Below are positions 40,701-52,700 of a stretch of DNA of 64,000 nucleotides, one piece after another. The notes under the pieces were generated by a model. That model was not told the DNA's origin and did no database searches. It saw only the letters and a program-made list of their open reading frames with translations. Position 1 is the stretch's first letter; each line of letters begins with the position of its first letter. Origin of the DNA: Antedon bifida (taxonomy: Eukaryota; Echinodermata; Crinoidea; Comatulida; Antedonidae); contig OY727100.1 of NCBI GenBank assembly GCA_963402885.1, forward strand, positions 8,357,501 to 8,421,500, read 5' to 3'. The translations under genes were made by a program, and so were the position numbers.

Positions 40701-43700
40701 AAGATCAAATAGGTTAAAACTGCCTCAATATAGATTTATTTTTACGACATGTTTCGGGCATAGCCCATCATCAGGTGAAGAGAATTGTAACAAAGGATAA
40801 CATATATAAGTCACAAAATTACATAATAAAACAAATCAGCCAATCAAAGATGTTAACAAACAAAAGGCATAGTTATAAAGGCACACCTCCAAAAGCTATG
40901 GGGTACAAAGCAGAAATGGTTGCTTATAAAGCAGGAAATTTAAAACAAAGAAAAAAGCTTCAAGTGTAAATAATTGTTAATATGTGAATGTCTCTGGCAA
41001 AATTAATGTTTAAAAGATCTAAATTGTACATTTATGCCGGTAGGGGCAAGAGTGCCAAGCTTTACAATTATTCTTTCTTCTATAATTCTACGAGATGTCT
41101 CAGAACCATTACATACCTTAACACCAGAAATTGTAATATCCGAAAGGGAATGCTCATTATTACAAAAATGGGTGGCTACAGGTAATCCGGGAGTCTTAAG
41201 TTTAATAGACCTTAAATGTTCTACAAACCTATCACCTAACCTGCGTTTAGTTTCACCAATATAAAGCATATTACATTTAGTACACGAAATACAATAAACT
41301 AGATTTCTAGTGGTGCACGTAATATGATCTGTGATAACATAATTACCAGAAGGTCCTACTATTTGGTTTGAACATGAAACGTAATTACATGTCGAACATC
41401 TATTTCTATTACATTTGAATGTTCCAGTTAATTCATTACCTTTGTTTTGTAATTTAGATTTAACTAAAGTGTCTTTAATGCTTTGATCACGTCTGTAAGC
41501 TATCATGGGTGGTTCTTGAAAAATATCTTTTGTAGCGGATTTATCTTCTGTCAAAATTGAAAAGTTATCGCGGACAATGTTAATAACCTTCTTATTCATA
41601 GGATGATACGTGAGGACTAGAGGTATGCGGTCACAAGCATTTGTATTATGTGTTGAAAAGTTATCGCGGACAATGTTAATAACCTTCTTATTCATAGGAT
41701 GATACGTGAGGACTAGAGGTATGCGGTCACAAGCATTTGTATTATGTGTTGAAAAGTTATCGCGGACAATGTTAATAACCTTCTTATTCATAGGATGATA
41801 CGTGAGGACTAGAGGTATGCGGTCACAAGCATTTGTATTATGTGTTGAAAAGTTATCGCGGACAATGTTAATAACCTTCTTATTCATAGGATGATACGTG
41901 AGGACTAGAGGTATGCGGTCACAAGCATTTGTATTATGTGTTGAAAAGTTGCTGTTCCGCCGTACCACGCCGAGAATGTTAAAGAGTCGCTATCCAATCG
42001 AGTTCGAACAATACCATGAAAGCCCCAGTGGTCTTTTTCTCATTCTCACAGATTTCCTCATCTTTATCGTTTCAAATTAATTAATTAAATTTCAGTATAT
42101 CACCGGGTGGTTTAGAATTAATGTTCTTTGCCTGATTTGTTTATATATATAAAAGTATCTTTTCGGAGATCCCGCCTCGTGAATAAAAATACTGTAAGAT
42201 GAGGGCGTATCAATTTGATCTCTGGTGCGCGTGCGTACAACTGAGGACTAGTGCTGTTCCGCCGTACCACGCCGAGAATGTTAAAGAGTCGCTATCCAAT
42301 CGAGTTCGAACAATACCATGAAAGCCCCAGTGGTCTAATGGTTAGGACATCTGCATATCAAGCAGGCGGCCCGAGTTCGAGTGTCGGTTGGGGCGACTTT
42401 TTCTCATTCTCACAGATTTCCTCATCTTTATCGTTTCAAATTAATTAATTAAATTTCAGTATATCACCGGGTGGTTTAGAATTAATGTTCTTTGCCTGAT
42501 TTGTTTATATATATAAAAGTATCTTTTCGGAGATCCCGCCTCGTGAATAAAAATACTGTAAGATGAGGGCGTATCAATTTGATCTCTGGTGCGCGTGCGT
42601 ACAACTGAGGACTAGTGCTGTTCCGCCGTACCACGCCGAGAATGTTAAAGAGTCGCTATCCAATCGAGTTCGAACAATACCATGAAAGCCCCAGTGGTCT
42701 AATGGTTAGGACATCTGCATATCAAGCAGGCGGCCCGAGTTCGAGTGTCGGTTGGGGCGACTTTTTCTCATTCTCACAGATTTCCTCATCTTTATCGTTT
42801 CAAATTAATTAATTAAATTTCAGTATATCACCGGGCGGTTTAGAATTAATGTTCTTTGCCTGATTTGTTTATATATATAAAAGTATCTCTTCGGAGATCC
42901 CGCCTCGTGAATAAAAATACTGTAAGATGAGGGCGTATCAATTTGATCTCTGGTGCGCGTGCGTACAACTGAGGACTAGTGCTGTTCCGCCGTACCACGC
43001 CGAGAATGTTAAAGAGTCGCTATCCAATCGAGTTCGAACAATACCATGAAAGCCCCAGTGGTCTAATGGTTAGGACATCTGCATATCAAGCAGGCGGTCC
43101 GAGTTCGAGTCTCGGTTGGGGCGACTTTTTCTCATTCTCACAGATTTCCTCATCTTTATCGTTTCAAATTAATTAATTAAATTTCAGTATATCACCGGGC
43201 GGTTTAGAATTAATGTTCTTTGCCTGATTTGTTTATATATATAAAAGTATCTCTTCGGAGATCCCGCCTCGTGAATAAAAATACTGTAAGATGAGGGCGT
43301 ATCAATTTGATCTCTGGTGCGCGTGCGTACAACTGAGGACTAGTGCTGTTCCGCCGTACCACGCCGAGAATGTTAAAGAGTCGCTATCCAATCGAGTTCG
43401 AACAATACCATGAAAGCCCCAGTGGTCTAATGGTTAGGACATCTGCATATCAAGCAGGCGGTCCGAGTTCGAGTCTCGGTTGGGGCGACTTTTTCTCATT
43501 CTCACAGATTTCCTCATCTTTATCGTTTCAAATTAATTAATTAAATTTCAGTATATCACCGGGCGGTTTAGAATTAATGTTCTTTGCCTGATTTGTTTAT
43601 ATATATAAAAGTATCTCTTTGGAGATCCCGCCTCGTGAATAAAAATACTGTAAGATGAGGGCGTATCAATTTGATCTCTGGTGCGCGTGCGTACAACTGA

Positions 43701-46700
43701 GGACTAGTGCTGTTCCGCCGTACCACGCCGAGAATGTTAAAGAGTCGCTATCCAATCGAGTTCGAACAATACCATGAAAGCCCCAGTGGTCTAATGGTTA
43801 GGACATCTGCATATCAAGCAGGCGGTCCGAGTTCGAGTCTCGGTTGGGGCGACTTTTTCTCATTCTCACAGATTTCCTCATCTTTATCGTTTCAAATTAA
43901 TTAATTAAATTTCAGTATATCACCGGGCGGTTTAGAATTAATGTTCTTTGCCTGATTTGTTTATATATATATATATATATATATACAAGAAAGATGTGTG
44001 GCTGGTGGGCAAATAAGTCAAATGGCATTGTCAACAAAAACATTTTAAAAATATATTTTTTCAAGGGGAAATATATCTTTTAAGTATAAATTCTCTTTAA
44101 AATTTATTTTTAAAACCTTTTTCATGCAGTTACATAATACACACCTTACATTATAAGACACCGATACTTCTTCCAACACCTCATTGTATTCAATGTCAAA
44201 TATATCGTTAACAAATGGGAACGTGTTGTCAATAACAAGAGGAATTGAATGGCAAACGGTCAAAGAGAGTGGACCGCCAAATTCAACTTTATTTAGTCCT
44301 CTTACTGTGATGTAATAATCATAATCTGAAATACAAATAATTAAGAAATATTAATTGATACAGTATTATTAATATTTATATCTTATCTATCAAATTATGA
44401 AATATTTCATGTTTCTTGTATTTAATCTAAAAATGAGTATAGTGTAGTTTTTTTGTTAATTTCTTCCTGTGCTTTTGGTTATATAAGATATAACACACAG
44501 TAAAAATAAATACAATATCTCTTAAATATCTATTAAACTTCATTCAACTTCATATTTAATAATTATTAGTAAATTTAATTCAACTTTATTGTCAAATTAT
44601 ATCTATTATTTATTAAATTTATTGTTAAATTTGTTTTCATTCAGGCAACAATAACATTTACAGTATATAAAAATACATTTAAGATAATAATAATAATAAT
44701 TAAACAAGGAGTTAGACAGGGATGTGTGCTATCTCCTATTCTGTTTTGTATATTTATCAATGAGCTCACAAAAATTCTAAAATTAAATGATATAGGAGTT
44801 CATATTAATAACATATGGCAAGGAGCCCTTTTCTGGGCAGATGATACTGTGCTATTAGCTGAAAATGAGCAACAAATGACTCACATGTTACAGCTAACTG
44901 CAAAATTTGCCATTGATTGGAAAATGCAATTTAACCCAACTAAATCAAATGTACTTGTTGTAGGTAAGAAAATAGATAAACAAAAGATGCAAATGACCAT
45001 AGCCATGTAGAATATATTATACAAAAATATAACCGACTCATAGGCTATATAAAAGCCATAATTGGTAATTTAAACAATTTTAATTGAGTATATTTTGGTG
45101 ATATCCTCTGGCGAACAATTTCACTCCCATCAATAAATTATGGTAGTACTTAGGGTTGGTAGCAAAAGTGATTGTGAAAGAATTGAAAGACTACAATTAC
45201 AAATGGCAAGGTTTATCCTTAAGGCCTCTCGGAATACCCCTTGTGCTACTCTTTATGGGGAACTTGGGTGGTCAAAAATTTCATATATTCAAAATGTAAA
45301 TAGAATTAATTATATGGAAAGAATTTGAAAGATGGAAGATGAACGTTGGCCTAGGATATTACTGAAAACACTAGTTAAAGTGACAGAGAACTTTAATGAT
45401 CTACCATTTAAAATTCCATTGTGTGTTCGAAATATCATTGATAATTGTGGTACACATGATATTTTTTCTGATATTCGAAATTGTAATGATAACTTTGATG
45501 CCAACTGGGCTTCCAATACAAAAATAATTATGAAAAATCTAGCTCTCTCGCATTGGGTTGAAGACGGTAAATGTAAAACGTCAATTGAACATTATATGTA
45601 TATAAAAAATGAACCAAAACTTGAACAGTATCTACTTGATAAAATTGACTTTGAAGGAGCATCTTTAAAATTTAAGCTGCGATCAAACACCCTTCTCCTT
45701 GAAAGAAAAACATCTAAATGGTCAAATGACCCTAATGCTAATGGTTGGCCAAATTATCCAATGAAAACAAAATTAATTATATTCTTGGTGACTTCAATAT
45801 TGATATATTAAAAAATGAATCTAATAATGAAGCTTGGCAATTTGTCAACTCTCTGTTTAGTAATTATTTTCTCCCCCTTATTTATAGACCATCCAGAATC
45901 ACCAAGTCCTCTTTCTCACTGATTGACAATATTATAACTAATAAATTTGATTTCCCTAGTATTAGTGGACTATTATTTAGTGATATTTCGGACCATCTTC
46001 CCGTTTTTAATATTTCGTATTTTTCCTGTGATGTACGTAGCTCAGATAGGGATGAATCATTTAGATTTAGATGCATTAACCAAATCACTATTGATAAATT
46101 CCGTCAAGAATTGTCTAGCGAACAATGGATTGACATTCTAAATACCCAAAACCCAGATGATGCATACAACAAATTTGAACATACCTTTTCGTTACTTTAC
46201 AATAAAACATTTCCATACAAAACTATCAAAAAAACTAAAACTAAACTCAAGACCTGGATGACCGACTCTCTTCTTAAGTCCATTAAATATAGGCAAAAAT
46301 TATACTCAAACTTTCTTCATCGTCCCTCTGCGAAAAATGAAACAAAATATAAACAATGTCGCAACCGAATCAATTGTCTTATCAAAACTGCGAAATCAAA
46401 TTATTTTAAAAATACTTTTATTAAACATAAAAATGACATCAGGGCCACTTGGAAAACTATTAATTCCCTTATAAAACAAACCTCTAACAAACAAAGTAAT
46501 ACTTTTTTTAACTGCAATGGTGAAATGTCAAATGATCCCACCAAGATTGCAAACTCTTTTGTTAGGAGATACATTTATACCATTATATTATTATCACTTT
46601 ACCATAGTATTATACTGTATATATATATATATGTATTGGCTGTAGACTAGACTAAAGTTCAGTAACCAGGTTGTTAGTAATTGTACCCATGAGACTGCTC

Positions 46701-49700
46701 ATAACTCAAGTTGTCAGAGACACTTGTTTGATATTCCATATAAGGAAATTGTTACAACAACTTCATACTAAGATGATGATGTCATTTGAATTTCATCTTA
46801 AAACCAATTTCATCATCTTTAAGTTATTTGATGAGATCATTATGATCACCCCATATATCCTGCATAAGAATATAAATAGTGGTGCATTAACCATATTTAA
46901 TCAGTCCTAATACGAATACTGAGATAGCTAAACTAAATGCTGTTAAAGTCTATTGAAGTATCTAGAAGTCTGTTTGACTGTTTTGAACAACTGAAGTAAA
47001 GCTTTATATTAGCCTTGGGCTCAGCTATATTTGTAAGTCTTGAATTGCTTTATGTATTTTGATTGTGTGTTACCACCATCTTATACTTTGATAATTATTT
47101 TATATTATTAATTAATCTTTATCTTTATAATCATTTTAATTGATTTTGTTATCTTTTGCTTTTCTGTTTGAAGAATAAAACGTAGATTAGATTATATAAC
47201 TTATCCTTTGTATTGCCTATCTTCTGTTTGTGCCTTGCATGTAACAGAAAGTGGGGGGTCATCCGGGAAGAACTTGAAATTTAACTTTCATTTTGAATAG
47301 GTTTACAGTTTTATACCTAGTTAAATTTTTATTATTTTAAATATTTGTTTGTGAAATTAGTAACTGTTACAATGGTCTTTGAACCAGAAACATTTTTTGC
47401 CGACCCTACCCAAGAGGTATTTAATAGTTTGAAAAAAGATGATTTACTCAAACTAGCTACGCACCTAGGTCTAAAGGACGTTGATTCCTCTATGCGAAAG
47501 AATGACATTAAAAGTCGTTTATTAACTTATTTGGTTGAGGAAGACATTTTTGATAGTAGTGTTATGTCTTCCCAAGTTGATTCAAGCCTTGATGCTAAAT
47601 TGAGAGAAATTGAATTACAAAATATGAAAGAAATTGAAATTCGAAGAATGGAATTGGAATTTGAAAGAGAGGAAAGAGATTTTAAATTAAAATTACGCGA
47701 ATTAGAGCTAGCTAGTGGAATTAGTCAACCTACTTCCAATCCAAAATTTGATGTAACTAAACATATTAGACTAGTGCCACCTTTTCAGGAGAAGGAAGTA
47801 GATAAATTCTTTTTACATTTCGAGAAAATTGCCGCAAATCTTAAATGGCCTAAAGAACACTGGACCTTGCTTTTACAAAGTGTACTAACTGGTAAAGCTA
47901 GAGAAATTTATACTGATTTATCAATTGAGCAAAGTTCATCATATGATGTAGTTAAAGAACTCATCTTAAAGGGGTATGAATTAGTCCCAGAGGCCTATAG
48001 GCAACAATTCCGAAATAAACAACGGCAAACTAACCAAACACACCTTGAATTCGCACAAACCAAAGAACGGTTATTTGATCGTTGGTGTGCATCTAAACAA
48101 ACAAATAAAGATTATGATAGGCTTAGACAACTAATTTTGATAGAAGAGTTTAAATCATGTATTACTCCTGATGTGAGGACTTATTTAGATGAGCAAAAAG
48201 CTGAGACCTTAAGTCAAGCTGCTCGACTGGCTGATGACTATGCCTTAACGCATAAACAAGCATTCATTCAAAAGCCCCAGTCACAGTCAGTCATGTCTTC
48301 TGGAAACAAAGTCCAGCCTAATGCTAGTTCTCAAAGTGATACTTCTTCTACTTCGCCTAAACCAACCCACACTCCTAACAAATCTGACCAACAATTTCCA
48401 TCTCCAAGTACTATTTGCAATTATTGCAAAAAGCCAGGGCACATTATGTCCGAATGTTTTGCCTTAAAACGAAAGGAAGGAAAAAGTAAACCTTCTGGGT
48501 TGGTCTTGGTCAAGAAACATAAAAATGAAATTTTTAAAAATTTGGTATCGGACTCTGTTCTTGATGGGTACTCTCCTTTCATGTCCGATGGTTTTGTGTC
48601 TTTAATTGGAGATGATTTAAACCTCAAGCCAATTAGGATCCTTAGGGATACAGGTGCTTCTCAATCCTTGCTTTTAGAAGGTATTTTGCCATTATCTGAT
48701 AGGTCCTCTACTGGGGATGATGTCTTTTTGCAAGGAATTGAATTAGGGTACTTTAACGTACCATTGCACAATATTGTTATTAAGTCCGATTTTATAAACG
48801 GACCTGTAGTAGTTGGGGTTCTAAAGGAACTTCCATTTATGGGCGTCACCTTTGTTTTAGGGAATGATTTAGCTGGGACTATGGTAAAAGTGGACGAAAC
48901 CACCCCAGATCCTAGTATGTTCCCTGTGTGTGCTATTACGCATTCTATTAGCCAGCAAATTGATGAGGTTATTTTAGGGGATACATTCCTTGCCTCTGAG
49001 TTTAATTCTCCCTCTGACGATACTTTGTTTACTGGCATTATGCCTCGTGTATGTTTGACTAAGGAGAAATTGATTGCTGAGCAGGTTGATGACTCTAATA
49101 TTTATAAAAATGTCATATCAGAAGATAACTTGACTTCTGCTATATGCACTATTTCTGAAGATAACTTGACTTCTGTTTTATGCGCAAATTCTGAAGATAA
49201 CTTGACTTCTGTTCTAAGCGCTACTGAACTAATTTCTATCACCCCTGCCACTAAGGTAGAGAGTGACTTAAACTTAAATGTCCAAAATAATAATGGTGGT
49301 AACTATGATCTTAATGCTGAGAGTTGTTTGAGACTTCAACATTCTGAGGTCCTTGCTAATTTGGATGCTAAGTTTGTTCATTTAACAGATGCTGAAAGGA
49401 CAGTACTAACAAAATTGGTGCTTGAACATAATAGTTCATTTCCTGATGTACCTGTACAAATCAATAATGACGATGATGCTAAGCTGCTTAAAGAACATCC
49501 TTATCATCTTAATATAATACAGCAGAACTATCTAAAACAAGATATTGAGTATATGCTCCAAAACGATATTATAGAACCAAGTTCTAGTCAGTGGAGTTCA
49601 CCATGTGTGTTGGTTTTAAAGCCTGATGGTTCTTACCGATTATATACAGACTTTCGAAAGGTGAATGTAGTTCCAAAGGCGGATTCATACCCATTGAGAC

Positions 49701-52700
49701 ACATTAATGATTGTCTCTACAAATTGGGCAAATTTGATCTACTCAAAGGATATTGGCAAGTTTCTCTCATCGAACGTGTGAAGGACATATCAGCCTTTGT
49801 CACTAATGACGGACTCTACCAATACAAGCGAATGCTGTTTGGAATGCGGAATGCACCAGCCACATTTCAACGCCTCCTGAATAGTGTGATTGCAGACATC
49901 AATGGCTGCGAGGGCTACATAAATGAAGTTATTGTCTACAGTGATACTTAGCAAGATCATGTTGAGAACATTTTTCAAGGAACTTTAAAAAATAAACAAT
50001 TAACAAAATGTGAATTCAGCAGAAGAACTGTGAACTTGATATTATAATGTTGTACACAGGTGTTTTTAAAGAATAAAATATATTTCTATGATTTTGAATA
50101 CAATTTTTACATTTTACTGTAATGTATATAAAAAGTTTGTATCCAAACTTTTTCTTTAAGGAGGGGTGTGTTAGGAGATACATTTATACCATTATATTAT
50201 TATCACTTTACCATAGTATTATACTGTATATATATATATATATGTATTGGCTGTAGACTAGACTAAAGTTCAGTAACCAGGTTGTTAGTAATTGTACCCA
50301 TGAGACTGCTCATAACTCAAGTTGTCAGAGACACTTGTTTGATATTCCATATAAGGAAATTGTTACAACAACTTCATACTAAGATGATGATGTCATTTGA
50401 ATTTCATCTTAAAACCAATTTCATCATCTTTAAGTTATTTGATGAGATCATTATGATCACCCCATATATCCTGCATAAGAATATAAATAGTGGTGCATTA
50501 ACCATATTTAATCAGTCCTAATACGAATACTGAGATAGCTAAACTAAATGCTGTTAAAGTCTATTGAAGTATCTAGAAGTCTGTTTGACTGTTTTGAACA
50601 ACTGAAGTAAAGCTTTATATTAGCCTTGGGCTCAGCTATATTTGTAAGTCTTGAATTGCTTTATGTATTTTGATTGTGTGTTACCACCATCTTATACTTT
50701 GATAATTATTTTATATTATTAATTAATCTTTATCTTTATAATCATTTTAATTGATTTTGTTATCTTTTGCTTTTCTGTTTGAAGAATAAAACGTAGATTA
50801 GATTATATAACTTATCCTTTGTATTGCCTATCTTCTGTTTGTGCCTTGCATGTAACACTTTTAATTCATTTTTTACTGAAATTGGTCCCACCTTAGCTAA
50901 CCAAATACCCAAGACAAACACATCGTATAAAGAATTTCTTCCTAACCCAAATATTCATTCTATTTTTTTATCCCCGGTCGATGAGGACGAAGTTATTAAA
51001 ATTTTGCGTTCATTCAAGAGTAATAAGTCCCCCGGTATTGACGACCTACATGCGAATGTCATCAAGCAAGTTACTGAACTTATCTCCCTCCCTTTATGCC
51101 ATATTTTTAACATTTCTTTAACTAAGGGAATTTTCCCAAGCAGATTGAAGATAGCTCGTGTAACACCCATCTTTAAATCTGGCAGTAAATCTGACTTAAC
51201 GAACCATCGCCCTATTTCTATTTTACCTGTTTTCTCAAAAGCCCTAGAAAGAATTATTTACGACAGAACTTTTAATTTTATTACCAAATACGATATTTTA
51301 TACTCTCAACAATTCGGCTTTCGTAAAAAATATAATACATCCATGGCTCTTATTGACCTTACTAACAAAATTGTGGACGCTTTTGAACGCAATGATTTCG
51401 CTATTGGACTCTTTATTGATCTTTCCAAAGCTTTTGACACTATCGATCATGATATTCTTTTATTTAAGTTATCCCATTATGGTATTCGAGGGCCTGCATT
51501 AAATTTGTTTAAAAGTTACTTAGCAAATCGTTCTCAATGTACTAGATACTCAAACCACCTATCTCATTTTTCATCAGTCACATGCGGTGTCCCCCAAGGT
51601 TCTCTTTTAGGTCCACTTTTATTTATTTTATACATTAATGATTTATACCGATGCTCTAATCTTCTCTCGTTTTTTCTCTATGCTGACGACACAACCGTGT
51701 TCTATTCTTCCCCTAATATCCAATCTCTTTTTGATGACCTTAACACCAACTTAAAACACATGTCCATCTATTTTTCTAGTAATAAGTTATCTATCAATTA
51801 TAAAAAGTGCAGCTTTATTCTTTTCCGGAGTCCCCAAAAATACAGATTTATCAATACTACGCCATATAAGATTCTGATTGACAATTATGATATTCCATGT
51901 GTTGAAAGCGCAAAGTTTCTAGGTGTTTATCTCGATAGTGGTCTAACTTGGAAAACTCACATTAAAGAAATCGAGAACAAAACTTCCAAGAGCCTCGGTG
52001 TCATGTTTAGACTTTCTTCGTTCATTCCCCCAAATATCCTCCGTATTATTTACTGTTCTTTAATTTTTCCCTATCTGAGCTATTGTAACATTGTATGGGC
52101 AAATACTTACCCATCCAATCTCAACAAACTTCACATTATACAAAAAAAGGCTACTCGCATTATATCTGGCGTTCCACCCCGGTCTCATTTGTCTCATTTG
52201 TTTTCTAACTTGAATCTCCTTAATATTTTTGACATTAATATTTTTCAACAATTTATATTCGTGTACTCATCAATACATTTCCTTCTTCCTAAGCATCTGT
52301 GTAATTTTTTCATCCCAAATTCTGTTCGTCACTCGTACTGTACAAGAAACCAATTTAAGATCCATATACCGAAACATCGCACTAATTATTTTCAACATAA
52401 CATAAGATTTTCCGGCTCCAATTTATGGAATAATTTACCTCCTGACATCGGCAACTCTATTTCAATAAAAACGTTTTCTTCCAAACTTAAGAAATACCTT
52501 ATTGCAAAGTATTGATCTCTCTTTTTTATTCCGGCAATTTTTTCGAGTTTCATTTGTCAGTTCTTGGTCAGGATATGATTTGCTGTCATTCTGATCGTTG
52601 TTTTTTTTCCTCCTTTTGCTGTCTTGTTATGTCCCTGTCCTTACGTCCTGTATTTTTGAATTTTCGACCGTCTTACCTGTGTCTGTAAATAGGCTGGCCC

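Larger units (their letters stand above)
40672..41950 (-). mobile_element. Penelope-like element, 5'-truncated
   Basis: Minus-strand order is the end of the RT-linker region, a GIY-YIG endonuclease, then a 3' region with a hammerhead ribozyme core. The 5' side is fused directly to satellite DNA at 41950 and the RT catalytic domain is absent. The GIY-YIG domain plus hammerhead combination is diagnostic of Penelope-like elements. It is the spacer between the two satellite arms. Confidence 0.85.
41951..43975 (+). repeat. Tandem array of 364-bp tRNA-bearing satellite, plus-oriented arm
   Basis: Inverted relative to the 37.7-40.7 kb arm. The innermost unit (41951-42240) has lost most of its tRNA-like core, and five further units are complete. 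The first units carry linked changes (GTGGTTTAG, TTTTCGGAG, mutated T stem) and the outer ones match the other arm, so homogenisation is incomplete. It ends in a TA run at about 43960-43983. Confidence 0.95.
46560..50857 (+). mobile_element. Gypsy-type LTR retrotransposon, internally deleted
   Basis: A 687-bp 5' LTR and a 689-bp 3' LTR run from TGTTAGG to GTAACA, with a tRNA-Pro-like primer site, one gag-protease-partial RT ORF, a purine tract (AAGGAGGGG) and a 4-bp target duplication CTTT (46556-46559, 50858-50861). The LTRs appear to differ only by one TA unit in a TA run, so insertion was recent. RNase H and integrase are missing (about 200 bp between ORF end and 3' LTR), so it must have moved with proteins from another copy. 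Confidence 0.92.

Noticed and set aside
37775-43904. Repeated 65-codon reading frames in each satellite monomer
   Set aside because: They read through the tRNA-like sequence and its flanks, appear once per monomer and show no protein-like features.
46671-46910. 79-codon frame repeated at 50282-50521
   Set aside because: Lies within both LTRs and is identical only because the LTRs are identical.
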